Assembly (NCBI GenBank): GCA_000471045.1
Contig: KI301992.1
Span: 1,305,408 to 1,369,407, forward strand
Direction: 5' to 3'
DNA length: 64,000 bases
From: an actinobacterium LLX17
Lineage (GTDB): Bacteria > Actinomycetota > Actinomycetes > Propionibacteriales > Nocardioidaceae
Notes under the pieces: generated by a model
The model's input: only the letters and a program-made list of their open reading frames with translations
Told to the model about the DNA's origin: nothing
Database searches by the model: none
Shown: in pieces, positions 42,240 to 52,294 of the stretch
Numbering within the stretch: position 1 is the stretch's first letter
Layout: each line of letters opens with the position of its first letter
Position numbers and translations under genes: made by a program

Positions 42240-42869
42240 GGCCTCCGTCGGAACCACCGGCCCAATCACCGGCTCGGCCACCGAGAGCATCAACCGCGGC
42301 ACCGTGTCGCGCAGCAGGCTGAGATCGAGCCCCCGGCGCTCGATCAGGGCCTCGCGCACGGCGGCGTCGTAGGTCGCGACCAGCACGGTCGCCGCGTGCG
42401 CGACCTCGATCGTCAGGCGCAGACCCATCGCGGCCAGGACCTGCTCGATCATCGTCTCGACCTGGCGCTTCACGAGGGTCCAGGCCTCGTTGAACTCCCG
42501 GCCCACCGCGTCGTCGCGCACGCCACGCAGCTCGAACTCCGCATGGGCCAGGTACCAGTCGCGATCGGCGGGCTGCAGGACGGCGAATCGGTCGACGATC
42601 ACGGCCATCGCCTCGGCCACGCCCAGGTCGTCCAGTCCGCTGAGGTCGCCAGCCTTCTGCAGGCGCGCGATCATCGCGTCGCGCTCGCGCCGGAACACGG
42701 CCAGCAGGAGGTCGTCCTTGCTCGAGAAGTTGGAGTAGAACGCGCCGCGGGTGTAGCCCGCCTGCTCGCAGATGTGCTCGACCGAGGCGCCCTGGATGCC
42801 CTCGCGGGCCAGCACGACGCGCGAGGCGTCGAGCAGGCGCTCCCGTGTGGCGCTGCGTGTGCGTGTCAT
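42231..42869 (-). CDS. TetR family transcriptional regulator
   Basis: 212 residues from ATG 42869 (MTRTRSATRERLLDASRVVL). The N-terminal helix-turn-helix is GASVEHICEQAGYTRGAFYS with NFSSKDDLLLAVF; the ligand-binding domain follows. Divergent from the MMPL-ATPase gene, with two ATAC-N6-GTAT sites between the starts, so it probably represses that export operon and itself. Ligand unknown. Confidence 0.93.
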   Translation of the reverse strand: MTRTRSATRERLLDASRVVLAREGIQGASVEHICEQAGYTRGAFYSNFSSKDDLLLAVFRRERDAMIARLQKAGDLSGLDDLGVAEAMAVIVDRFAVLQPADRDWYLAHAEFELRGVRDDAVGREFNEAWTLVKRQVETMIEQVLAAMGLRLTIEVAHAATVLVATYDAAVREALIERRGLDLSLLRDTVPRLMLSVAEPVIGPVVPTEASG

Positions 42870-42905
42870 GCGATGTGATCCTCCTGACGGCACGCATCGT
42901 ACTCG

Positions 42906-42936
42906 ATACATTGACGTATCCAATACAGGATCGTAT
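42906..42936. promoter_or_regulatory. Tandem TetR-type operators
   Basis: Two copies of ATAC-N6-GTAT (ATACATTGACGTAT at 42906-42919 and ATACAGGATCGTAT at 42923-42936) with centres 17 bp apart, in the divergent gap between the TetR gene and the MMPL gene. The first extends to GATAC-N6-GTATC. Spacing suits two dimers side by side. The pair ends ten bases before the MMPL start codon. Confidence 0.7.
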
Positions 42937-42946
42937 CGTCACAGCT

Positions 42947-45826
42947 GTGTCGACCTTCCTGTACGCGCTCGGCCGCTGGGCCTACCGCCACCACCGTCGC
43001 GTGGTGCTGATCTGGGTGGCGATCGTGCTGGTCAGTGGCGCAGCTGCAGGACTCCTCGGGGGTGGCACCAAGAACTCGTTCGACATCCCTGGCACGGAGT
43101 CGCAGGAGGCCATCAACGACCTCGCCCGCACCTTCCCCGAGCTCAGCGGCGCGAGCGCCCAGCTGGTGCTGGTCGCTCCCGAGGACGCATCGGTCGACGA
43201 CGCTCGGACCCGCGGCCTGGTCGAGGACGCCATCACCGAGATCAAGGACGTCGAGGGCGTCACGGAGATCGTCTCGCCCTATGCCGAGGGCAACGACATC
43301 GGCATCTCCGGCGATGGCGTGGCCGCGCAGGTCCTCGTGCAGTTCGACACCGGTCTCGAGGACGTCGCCCCGTCGGTCAAGGACGATCTCATCGCTGCCA
43401 CCACCGCGCTCGACGAGGCCGGCTACACCACGGCGTTCGGTGGAGACGTCTTCACCAGCACGGGACCGCAGCTCTCGATCGTCGAGGTGATCGGCGTCAT
43501 CGTCGCCTTCATCGTGCTGTACCTGATGTTCCGGTCACTGCGCGCCGCGACGATGCCGATCATCACGGCTCTGGTCGGCGTCCTGGTGTCGGTGGGCCTG
43601 ACCTTCGCGGCCACGGGCTACGTCACGATCTCGAGCACCGCTCCCCTGCTGGCGCTGATGATCGGGCTCGCGGTCGGCATCGACTACGCCCTCTTCATCG
43701 TGTCGAGACACCGAGAACAGCTCCTGGAGGGAATCGACCCGGAGGAGTCCGCGGCGCGTGCCACTGCGACGGCCGGGTCGGCCGTGGTGTTCGCCGGCGT
43801 CACGGTCGTCATCGCCCTCGTGGGCCTGGCGGTCGCCCGGATCCCGTTCCTGACGATCATGGGCATCGTCGCGGCGTTCTCGGTGGTCGTCGCCGTCGCC
43901 GTGGCCCTGACGCTGCTGCCCGCGCTGCTTGGTCGGGCCGGCGACCGCATGGTCCCGAGCTCCGACCGGCCGCCGGGAAGCTTCTCGCGGCGCTGGGTCC
44001 TCGCCGTCATCCGGTTCCCCAAGAGCGCCATCGTGCTGATCGTGGTGGGACTCGCCATCACGGCCGTCCCGGCGCAGGACCTGCGCCTCGCCCTGCCGAC
44101 CAACGAGTCCGCGCCCCACGGAGCGACGCAGCGAGAGGCCTTCGAGCTGATCGACGAGCACTTCGGCCCCGGCTTCAACGGACCGCTGCTCGTGACGGCC
44201 GACATCATCACCTCGATGGACCCGATCGGCGACGTCGCGACCATCACCGACGACATCCGCCGTCTCGACGGCGTCGCGGCCATCGGTCTCTCCACCCCCA
44301 ACCGCACCGGCGACACCGGCATCGTCCAGGTGATCCCCACGACCGGTCCGTCCGACGAGGCGACCCATGAGCTGGTCGACCAGATCCGGGGCCTGGCCCC
44401 CCAGTGGGACGAGGACCTCGGGGTCGAGGTGCAGGTGACGGGTCTGACCGCCGGCGGCATCGACATCTCCGACCGTCTGCGGGACGCCCTGCTGCCGTTC
44501 GGCCTCATCGTCGTCGGCCTGTCGGTGCTGCTCCTGATGATCGTGTTCCGCACCATCGTGGTGCCGCTGAAGGCGACGCTGGGCTTCCTGCTGTCGACCG
44601 GAACGGCCTTCGGCGCCGTGGTCGCGGTGTTCCAGTGGGGGTGGCTCGGTCCGCTGGTCAACCTCGACGGCACCGGGCCCCTCATCAGCTTCCTGCCCAT
44701 CATGTTGATGGCTGTGCTGTTCGGCCTCTCGATGGACTACGAGGTCTTCCTCATGTCGCGCATGAAGGAGGAGTACGTGCGCACCGGGGACCCGCGGCGG
44801 GCGATCGTCGACGGGTTCGTCGGCAGCTCCCGGGTCGTCACCGCGGCCGCACTCATCATGCTGGCGGTGTTCGCGGCGTTCGTCCCCGACGGCGACCCGA
44901 ACATCAAGCCGATCGCGTTCGCGCTGGCCGTCGGCGTGTTCGTCGACGCCTTCCTCATCCGCATGCTGTTCGCCCCGGCCGTGCTGGAGCTCTTCGGCGC
45001 GCGGTCCTGGATGCTGCCGAAGCGCCTCGAGCGAACCCTCCCCCACATCGACGTCGAGGGCGAGGCCCTCCATCGTCGCGTCGAGCTCGAGTCGTGGCCC
45101 CGGCCCCACTCGACGGCAGCGGTCTCGGCCGCCGGACTCACCACCAGCAACGGCGACCACCTCGCGTTCAACGACGTGGCGATCGACCTGCCGGCCGGTC
45201 ACTGGCTCGTCGTGCACGGTCCCGGTGGCTCGGGCAAGACCGCCCTGCTCCTGACCATCGCCGGACGCATGAGCTACGACCACGGTCGGCTGCGCGTGAA
45301 CGGCCACCTGCTGCCGCAGGAGGCGCGTGCCGTCCGCCGATCGGTGTCCCTCGCCGAGATGCGGGGCCTGAACGACCTGGACGGCAACCTGTCGGTCGAC
45401 GAGCACATCGCGGAACGCCTCTCCATCCGACGCCTGGGCCTCTGGGTCTCGCGGTCGAGGGTCGCGACGGTCCGGGCGCGGCTCGACCATGCGCTCGAGC
45501 ACGCCCACCTCGTGCACGGCATGCCGTTCGTCCCGGTCGGAGGTGACGCCGTGGTCTCGACCTTGACACCGTTGCAGCGCACCGTGCTCGGAGTCGTCCT
45601 GGCGCTGGTCGACGAGCCGCGACTTGTCGTGCTGGACGACGCCGATGACGCACGGCTGGCCGGCGACGTGCGACTGCTCTGGGCCGCACTGCACTACCTG
45701 CTGGACGACAGCGGCGCGGCCCTGGTGGCGAGCACGCACTCGCCGGACGCCGCTCCCCCGCCCTCTGACCGGGTCCACCTGCTGGAGCTGGACACGACCC
45801 GCCACCTCGACGAGCTGATGCTGTGA
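42947..45826 (+). CDS. MMPL/RND transporter fused to a C-terminal ABC-type ATPase domain
   Basis: 959 residues from GTG 42947. Residues 1-700 form an MMPL exporter: TM1 (VLIWVAIVLVSGAAAGLLGG), a first outside domain, five helices with the GIDYALFIVSRHRE motif, a second outside domain and five more helices with LSMDYEVFLMSRMKEEYVRT. Residues 717-959 form an ATPase-like domain: Walker A GPGGSGKT (758-765), Walker B RLVVLDDADD (no catalytic Glu at the usual place), switch His in VASTHSPD and a degenerate signature STLTPLQR. Coupled to the YhgE gene by overlapping stop and start. Likely export of lipids or drugs; substrate unknown. Confidence 0.88.
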   Translation: MSTFLYALGRWAYRHHRRVVLIWVAIVLVSGAAAGLLGGGTKNSFDIPGTESQEAINDLARTFPELSGASAQLVLVAPEDASVDDARTRGLVEDAITEIKDVEGVTEIVSPYAEGNDIGISGDGVAAQVLVQFDTGLEDVAPSVKDDLIAATTALDEAGYTTAFGGDVFTSTGPQLSIVEVIGVIVAFIVLYLMFRSLRAATMPIITALVGVLVSVGLTFAATGYVTISSTAPLLALMIGLAVGIDYALFIVSRHREQLLEGIDPEESAARATATAGSAVVFAGVTVVIALVGLAVARIPFLTIMGIVAAFSVVVAVAVALTLLPALLGRAGDRMVPSSDRPPGSFSRRWVLAVIRFPKSAIVLIVVGLAITAVPAQDLRLALPTNESAPHGATQREAFELIDEHFGPGFNGPLLVTADIITSMDPIGDVATITDDIRRLDGVAAIGLSTPNRTGDTGIVQVIPTTGPSDEATHELVDQIRGLAPQWDEDLGVEVQVTGLTAGGIDISDRLRDALLPFGLIVVGLSVLLLMIVFRTIVVPLKATLGFLLSTGTAFGAVVAVFQWGWLGPLVNLDGTGPLISFLPIMLMAVLFGLSMDYEVFLMSRMKEEYVRTGDPRRAIVDGFVGSSRVVTAAALIMLAVFAAFVPDGDPNIKPIAFALAVGVFVDAFLIRMLFAPAVLELFGARSWMLPKRLERTLPHIDVEGEALHRRVELESWPRPHSTAAVSAAGLTTSNGDHLAFNDVAIDLPAGHWLVVHGPGGSGKTALLLTIAGRMSYDHGRLRVNGHLLPQEARAVRRSVSLAEMRGLNDLDGNLSVDEHIAERLSIRRLGLWVSRSRVATVRARLDHALEHAHLVHGMPFVPVGGDAVVSTLTPLQRTVLGVVLALVDEPRLVVLDDADDARLAGDVRLLWAALHYLLDDSGAALVASTHSPDAAPPPSDRVHLLELDTTRHLDELML

Positions 45827-47862
45827 TGATTCCCTCTCCGACCCTCCCGTGGTTCGAGCTCGCGCGCCTGCGCCGCAGCCGGCTGGCCCGCACCGCCGTG
45901 GTGGCCGTCTGCATCGTCCCGCTGCTGTACGGCGCGCTCTACATCTGGGCGAACCTCGATCCCACGGGCAACCTCGATCGCGTGCAGGCGGCGATCGTCA
46001 ACGAGGACGAGATCGTCCAGGTCGCCGGGCCGGACGGTGCCGAGCAGCCCGTGGCCGTGGGCCGCCAGCTCGCCGCGAACCTGATCGGTGACGACGACGA
46101 GTCCAACTACGACTGGGTGCTCACCGACGACGGCGACGCCGCGCAGGGACTGGCCGACGGCGACTACAAGGCCGTGCTGGTGATCCCGTCGAACCTCTCG
46201 GCCGCCGCCACGTCGACGACCGGCGACCCGAACGCGGCAGTGCAGGGTGAGCTCGACCTGCGGACGAACGACGCCGTCAACTACGTCAACGGGGCCATTG
46301 CCGAACGGATCCTGGACGCGGCCAAGTCCGCTCTGAATGCCCAGGTCACCGAGACCTACCTCGACAACGTCTACCTAAGCTTCACCGACATCCGCGCCTC
46401 GCTCGAGGAAGCCGCCGACGGCGCCGGGCAGCTCGCCGACGGCGCGCGCCAGCTCGCCGACGGCACCGACGACCTCGCAGCGGGCGCCGACCAGCTGGCC
46501 GTCGGCAACCGACAGCTCGCCGACGGGGTGGGACAGCTCGACTCCGGCCTGGGTCGCCTGGCGGCGGGACTCGCCCAGCTGGACGGCCAGGTCGGACAGC
46601 TCGGACCGCGGACCCAGCAGCTCGCCGACGGCGCCCAGCAGGTCGCGGACGGAACCGGTGCCCTGAACCAGACCGTGCAGACGGTCACCCAGTCGCTCCT
46701 CGACGCCACGAGCACGGCGTCACAGGACATCGATGCGCTGGCGGCCCAGCTCGCGACCCTCGCCGACCAGTGCGAGGCGACGGCGCCCGAAGGCGTCGAC
46801 TGCACGGTGCTGCGCGACGCCGCCAACCGGTCCGGCGAGCTGCAGACGTTCGTCGGTGGAGTGCGGGGCCAGGCCGAGCAGGTGCGGACCAGCACCCAGC
46901 AGCTCGCGGACGGGGCGAGCCTGGTGGCCGCCGGCAACCGGCAGCTGGCCGATGCCATCCCCGCGCTCGTCGGCGCTGTCTCCACGGCGTCGGACGGAGC
47001 GAACCAGCTCGCCGCGGGCGCGGGTCAGCTCGCCGCCGGAGCCGACCAGGCCGCCACCGGCGCAGCGGTGCTGGCGGACGGCACCGCCCAGGCGGCCGAT
47101 GCAGCCGACCAGCTCGCCGCGGGAGCGGCCGAGCTGCAGGCCGGCCTCGATGACGGAGCCCAGCAGGTACCGACCTACGACGAGGCCGAGCGGGAGCAGC
47201 TCGCGTCGACCGTCGCCACCCCGATCGAGCAGGCTGCCGAGCGCGTCAACGGCGTCGACAACTACGGCACGGCGCTCGCCCCGTACTTCATGGCGCTCGC
47301 GCTCTGGGTCGGTGCCATGGCGATCTACCTGCTGCTGCGGCCCTTCTCCGACCGCGCCATCGCGTCGACCGCCGGAAGCGCCCGCATCGCCCTCGCCGGC
47401 CTCGCCCCCGGCGTCGCGCTCGCCGCGGTGCAGGCCGTGCTGCTGGTCACCGTCGTCGAGGGCATCGTGGGGATCAACCCCGTGAACCGGTGGTTGATGC
47501 TCGGCACCGCGCTCGCCGCAGCCGTCACCTTCACCGCGATCAATCAGATGTTCATCGCGCTCTTCGGGGCCGCCGGGCGCTTCCTGGCGCTGGTGTTCGT
47601 GTGCCTGCAGCTGACCTCGGCGGGCGGCACCTATCCGATCGAGACCTCACCGGGGCTCTTCGGCGTGCTGCACGACCTGCTGCCGATGACCTACGTCGTG
47701 CACGCCTTCCGCGCGGCCACCGCGGGTGGCGGCCAGGCCGTGGGTCAGGACTTCTTCGCCCTGGCCGTCTTCACGGTGCTGGCGCTGTCGGTCACGGTCG
47801 TGGCCGCGTACCGCCGGCAGCGCGTCACCTTCGGGCGGCTCCACCCCGACCTGGTGGTCTGA
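45823..47862 (+). CDS. YhgE/Pip family membrane protein
   Basis: About 679 residues; GTG 45823 or ATG 45826, overlapping the preceding stop. TM1 (TAVVAVCIVPLLYGALYIWA) leads to a long outside stalk built of 7-residue QLADGxx repeats, then five C-terminal helices (ALALWVGAMAIYLLLRPF, LQLTSAGGTYPIETSPGLFG). This is the YhgE/Pip layout of the ABC-2-like exporter superfamily. Such permeases normally pair with a separate ATPase; here the only ATPase nearby is the one fused to the MMPL protein. Confidence 0.9.
   Translation: MMIPSPTLPWFELARLRRSRLARTAVVAVCIVPLLYGALYIWANLDPTGNLDRVQAAIVNEDEIVQVAGPDGAEQPVAVGRQLAANLIGDDDESNYDWVLTDDGDAAQGLADGDYKAVLVIPSNLSAAATSTTGDPNAAVQGELDLRTNDAVNYVNGAIAERILDAAKSALNAQVTETYLDNVYLSFTDIRASLEEAADGAGQLADGARQLADGTDDLAAGADQLAVGNRQLADGVGQLDSGLGRLAAGLAQLDGQVGQLGPRTQQLADGAQQVADGTGALNQTVQTVTQSLLDATSTASQDIDALAAQLATLADQCEATAPEGVDCTVLRDAANRSGELQTFVGGVRGQAEQVRTSTQQLADGASLVAAGNRQLADAIPALVGAVSTASDGANQLAAGAGQLAAGADQAATGAAVLADGTAQAADAADQLAAGAAELQAGLDDGAQQVPTYDEAEREQLASTVATPIEQAAERVNGVDNYGTALAPYFMALALWVGAMAIYLLLRPFSDRAIASTAGSARIALAGLAPGVALAAVQAVLLVTVVEGIVGINPVNRWLMLGTALAAAVTFTAINQMFIALFGAAGRFLALVFVCLQLTSAGGTYPIETSPGLFGVLHDLLPMTYVVHAFRAATAGGGQAVGQDFFALAVFTVLALSVTVVAAYRRQRVTFGRLHPDLVV
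46429..46668 (+). repeat. Heptad-coding repeat in YhgE stalk
   Basis: Repeated 21-base units coding variants of QLADGAR/QLAAGAD (for example cagctcgccgacggc). A second run occurs at about 46898-47160. The repeat codes for a long helical or coiled stalk outside the membrane and could recombine. Confidence 0.6.
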
Positions 47863-47868
47863 ACCGGA

Positions 47869-49347
47869 TCAGATCGCGCAGGCGGGCGCCGGCGGCAGGG
47901 GCGCCGGGACACCGAGGCTGGGCATGCCCAGGCCCACCGGCGTGCCGGGACGCACCTCGGTCCGGCCCTGCCGGGCAGCCCACGCGTCGCCGGCGGCGGT
48001 GCGGCGCACCTGCAGGGGCGGCAGGTCGCTGACCAGGTGGTGCGGGGCGGCGTGGGTGACCGTCACGTCGACCATGTCGCCGGGACGCACCTCCGCGTCA
48101 CCGGGCACGAAGTGCACGAGGCGGTTGTCGCGCGCACGACCGGTGAGGCGCGACGTGGCGCCGTCCTTGCGTCCGGCGTGATCGGTCACCAGCAGCTCGA
48201 CCTGCCGGCCCTCGAAGGTCTGGTTCTCGGCCCAGGCGTGGCGCTCGACCTCGGCGACGAGGCGCCCGTAGCGATCCTTGACGACGTCGGCCGGCACCTG
48301 GTCGGCGTAGTCGGCCGCCGGCGTGCCGGGGCGCGAGGAGTACTGGAAGGTGAAGGCGCTCGTGAAGCGGGCCTCGCGCACGACCTCCAGGGTCTGCTCG
48401 AAGTCCTCCTCGGTCTCGCCCGGGAAGCCGACGATGATGTCGGTGGTGATGGCGGCGTCGGGCAGGGCGGCGCGCACGCGGTCGATGATACCCAGGTAGC
48501 GCTCGCGACGGTAGGACCGGCGCATCGCCTTGAGGATGCGGTCGGACCCCGACTGCAGGGGCATGTGCAGCTGAGGCATCACGTTGGGCGTCTCGGCCAT
48601 CGCGGCGATGACGTCGTCGGTGAAGTCGCGCGGGTGCGGGCTCGTGAAGCGCACGCGCTCGAGCCCCTCGATCTGGCCGCAGGCCCGCAGCAGCTTGCCG
48701 AACGCCTCGCGGTCGCCGAACTCGGCGCCGTAGGAGTTGACGTTCTGGCCCAGCAGCGTCACCTCGACGACGCCGTCGGCCACGAGCGCCTCGATCTCGG
48801 CCAGCACGTCACCGGGACGGCGGTCACGCTCCTTGCCGCGGAGGCTCGGGACGATGCAGAAGGTGCAGGTGTTGTTGCAGCCGACGCTGATCGAGACCCA
48901 CGCGGCGAACACCGAGTCGCGTTTCGTGGGCAGGGTCGACGGGAAGACGTCGAGCGACTCGAGGATCTCGACCTGCGACTCCGCCTGCACCCGGGCGCGC
49001 TCGAGCAGGACGGGCAGCGAGCCGACGTTGTGCGTGCCGAAGACGACGTCGACCCACGGCGCCCGCTTCGTGATGGTGTCGCGGTCTTTCTGCGCCAGAC
49101 AGCCCCCGACGGCGACCTGCATGCCGGGGTGCTCGGCCTTGAGGCTCGCGACGTGACCCAGGTTGCCGTACAGCTTGTTGTCGGCGTTCTCGCGCACGGC
49201 ACAGGTGTTGAAGACCACCAGGTCGGGCGTGGCGGCGGCGCCGCCGTGCGCCGCGTATCCGGCGTCCTCGAGCAGTCCACTGATCCGCTCGGAGTCGTGG
49301 ACGTTCATCTGGCACCCGTAGGTGCGTACCTCATAGGTCTTCGGCAT
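47869..49347 (-). CDS. miaB: tRNA-2-methylthio-N6-dimethylallyladenosine synthase
   Basis: 492 residues. Radical-SAM methylthiotransferase acting on i6A37 made by MiaA. N-terminal UPF0004 domain with cluster cysteines in [23 protein letters not shown] and VGGCLAQ; radical-SAM cysteines in [13 protein letters not shown]-terminal TRAM domain about 380-450 ([20 protein letters not shown]). A Pro-rich tail of about 40 residues ends the protein. Ends six bases from the YhgE stop (convergent). Normally linked to recA/recX on one side and miaA on the other in actinobacteria. Confidence 0.97.
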   Translation of the reverse strand: MPKTYEVRTYGCQMNVHDSERISGLLEDAGYAAHGGAAATPDLVVFNTCAVRENADNKLYGNLGHVASLKAEHPGMQVAVGGCLAQKDRDTITKRAPWVDVVFGTHNVGSLPVLLERARVQAESQVEILESLDVFPSTLPTKRDSVFAAWVSISVGCNNTCTFCIVPSLRGKERDRRPGDVLAEIEALVADGVVEVTLLGQNVNSYGAEFGDREAFGKLLRACGQIEGLERVRFTSPHPRDFTDDVIAAMAETPNVMPQLHMPLQSGSDRILKAMRRSYRRERYLGIIDRVRAALPDAAITTDIIVGFPGETEEDFEQTLEVVREARFTSAFTFQYSSRPGTPAADYADQVPADVVKDRYGRLVAEVERHAWAENQTFEGRQVELLVTDHAGRKDGATSRLTGRARDNRLVHFVPGDAEVRPGDMVDVTVTHAAPHHLVSDLPPLQVRRTAAGDAWAARQGRTEVRPGTPVGLGMPSLGVPAPLPPAPACAI

Positions 49348-49405
49348 GGCTCGACAAGGATACGGAAGCGATGCCGCGGCGACGAACCGCTCAGCCCCGA
49401 ACCGT

Positions 49406-49864
49406 TCAGCCCCGCGGCGTGACCCAGAGCTTGATGGTGCCCGCCACCGCGACGGTCCCGTCGGTGCGGGTCGCCTTCACCGTCACCGGAACGTCGGGAC
49501 CGTTGGCCCAGTCCTCGGCCGTGGACTCGGCGGTGCACACCAGGTCGGTGGTCGACTTCGCCAGGTACTCGACCTCCATGCCCTTGGGCAGCCACCGGTG
49601 GTCGGCCGGGCACGTGGCCTCGGCGAGCAGGCCCATCGCAGCCTCCAGCCCGTTGCAGACCGCGATGGCGTGGACGGTGCCGATGTGGTTCTGCACCGCC
49701 CGACGCTTGGGAAGGCGGATCGACGCGAAGTGCGGCCGCATGTCCTCGACCCGCAGGTGGATCGAGGCGAAGTACGGCGCCTTCTGGCTGAAGGCGATCG
49801 AGAACAGCCGGTGTCCCTGCGGCAGGGCGGTCACCTTGCGGTACAGGTCGTAGGTCGAGGTCAT
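49406..49864 (-). CDS. DUF4442 hotdog-fold protein
   Basis: 152 residues. A single hotdog-fold domain of the DUF4442 (YiiD C-terminal/thioesterase-like) type: [40 protein letters not shown], and [17 protein letters not shown]. Family members are thought to be acyl-thioester hydrolases or acyl-binding proteins. Placed between recX and miaB, 28 bp after recX. Substrate unknown. Confidence 0.85.
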   Translation of the reverse strand: MTSTYDLYRKVTALPQGHRLFSIAFSQKAPYFASIHLRVEDMRPHFASIRLPKRRAVQNHIGTVHAIAVCNGLEAAMGLLAEATCPADHRWLPKGMEVEYLAKSTTDLVCTAESTAEDWANGPDVPVTVKATRTDGTVAVAGTIKLWVTPRG

Positions 49865-49892
49865 GCGCCGATGCTACCGCACAGTAACTTGG

Positions 49893-50405
49893 CTAAGCCG
49901 ACTCGATCGCCGGTGGCTCGGCGTCCAGCGCCTCGCGCACGACGTCGAACGCCAGCTGCGGCGCGTAGCCCTTGCGACCCAGCATCGCCGTGAGGCGCCG
50001 GATGCGGGTGGTGTCGTCGAGCCCGCCCATCGAGCGCAGCTTGCGCTCGACGAGCGCGACGGCCGCGGCACGCTGGGAGTCGCCATCGACCTGGCTGAGG
50101 GCCTCGGCGGCCAGCTCGTCGTCGACGCCGTGCCGGCGCAGCTCCTGCGCCAGCGCCCGCGGAGCGAGGCCCTTGGCACCGTGCCGGGCCCGGACCCACT
50201 CCCGCGCGAAGGCGGCATCGTCGATCAGGCCGGCCGCCTCGCACCGGTCGAGCACCGCATCGGCGATCTCGGCAGGCACTCGCTTCTTGGCGAGTGCCTG
50301 CGCGAGATCGGCCCGACTGCGTTGACGCTCGGCCAACCGGTCGTACACGACCTTCTTGGCCAGGGCGTACGCCTCGGCCGGATCGAGCTCGGGGCCGGTG
50401 CTCAT
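49893..50405 (-). CDS. recX: RecA regulatory protein RecX
   Basis: 170 residues, all-helical, made of three tandem three-helix repeats (VYDRLAERQRSRADLAQALA, FAREWVRARHGAKGLAPRAL, AVALVERKLRSMGGLDDTTR). It inhibits RecA filament growth. Five bases downstream of recA, so co-transcribed and presumably SOS-controlled with it. Confidence 0.95.
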   Translation of the reverse strand: MSTGPELDPAEAYALAKKVVYDRLAERQRSRADLAQALAKKRVPAEIADAVLDRCEAAGLIDDAAFAREWVRARHGAKGLAPRALAQELRRHGVDDELAAEALSQVDGDSQRAAAVALVERKLRSMGGLDDTTRIRRLTAMLGRKGYAPQLAFDVVREALDAEPPAIESA

Positions 50406-50410
50406 CGCAC

Positions 50411-51523
<1,113 letters not shown>

Positions 51524-51640
51524 TCTGTCGGTGGCGGCCGGTCGTCTACGACGCTAGAAGACCCCTCAGACATTTGTGGACCTCATCGATCCGCCTGTGG
51601 ATGTCGGCCTTGCAGCGTCAACCTGTGGACGACAGTACGC

Positions 51641-51654
51641 CGAACACCTGTTCG
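51641..51654. promoter_or_regulatory. LexA (SOS) box upstream of recA
   Basis: CGAACACCTGTTCG matches the Gram-positive/actinobacterial LexA operator CGAAC-N4-GTTCG. It sits in the 173-bp gap between the DUF3046 gene and recA, so it should control recA and recX. Confidence 0.88.
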
Positions 51655-51696
51655 ACTGCGCGCGACACGCCGACACGCCTCGCGCGCGTCGCCGAC

Positions 51697-51891
51697 TCAG
51701 TAGTCGACGGGTGGCAGCTCGAGCCGGGCGTGCACGGCACGCCAGACGAGCTTGGGGCTGAGCCCGGCCTCCAACGCCTCGGACGGCGTGCGGTGATCGA
51801 GCTCGTCGATCACCTGCGAGTCGGCCCAGACACGGGCGTAGGCACGACCGAGGTGGTGGTCCATCCGCTCCCAGAACTCGCTGTGCCTCAT
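51697..51891 (-). CDS. DUF3046 protein
   Basis: 64 residues from ATG 51891 (MRHSEFWERMDHHLGRAYAR), which fits the family start better than an ATG four codons upstream. Small, helical, with the conserved phrases VIDELDHRTPSEALEAGL and KLVWRAVHARLELPP. Found in actinobacteria just upstream of recA. Function unknown. Confidence 0.88.
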   Translation of the reverse strand: MRHSEFWERMDHHLGRAYARVWADSQVIDELDHRTPSEALEAGLSPKLVWRAVHARLELPPVDY

Positions 51892-51922
51892 CGGGCCCAG
51901 CATGACACGACGGGCGTGAAGG

Positions 51923-52240
51923 TCAGGCGGCCGAGGCCTGGACCTGGGGTCGCACCGGGGCGATCGACACGAGCTCTGCAGCCCCGATCTGGGCCGAACC
52001 CACCTCGTGCAGCTCGAGCAGGTCGGCGACGTCGCGCAGCAGCTCGGACAACGGGACCTCGAGGGCTGCCGCCAGGGCGCCGAGCAGCTCGGAGCTGGCT
52101 TCCTTCTGACCGCGCTCGACCTCGGAGATGTAGCCGAGGCTCACGCGCGCCCGACCGGACACGTCGCGCAGCGTCTGACCGCGGGCCGTCCGGCGCGTGC
52201 GGAGCACCTCACCGACCATCTGTCGCATCGTCGTGGTCAT
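51923..52240 (-). CDS. XRE-family transcriptional regulator (ClgR-like)
   Basis: 105 residues from ATG 52240, chosen because GGAGG lies five bases upstream. N-terminal helix-turn-helix: LRTRRTARGQTLRDVSGRAR and VSLGYISEVERGQKEASSEL. Position beside pncC, pgsA and recA matches ClgR, the activator of Clp protease and chaperone genes in actinobacteria. The C-terminus is shortish, ending VRPQVQASAA. Confidence 0.85.
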   Translation of the reverse strand: MTTTMRQMVGEVLRTRRTARGQTLRDVSGRARVSLGYISEVERGQKEASSELLGALAAALEVPLSELLRDVADLLELHEVGSAQIGAAELVSIAPVRPQVQASAA

Positions 52241-52294
52241 GGCCACCTCCGGGGGTGCTGGGTTCTCCTGCGGGTGCTGCGCGTCACGTGAGTG

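Noticed and set aside
43535..45805. 756-residue open frame opposite the MMPL-ATPase gene
   Set aside because: His/Asp/Arg/Gln-rich shadow with no family features.
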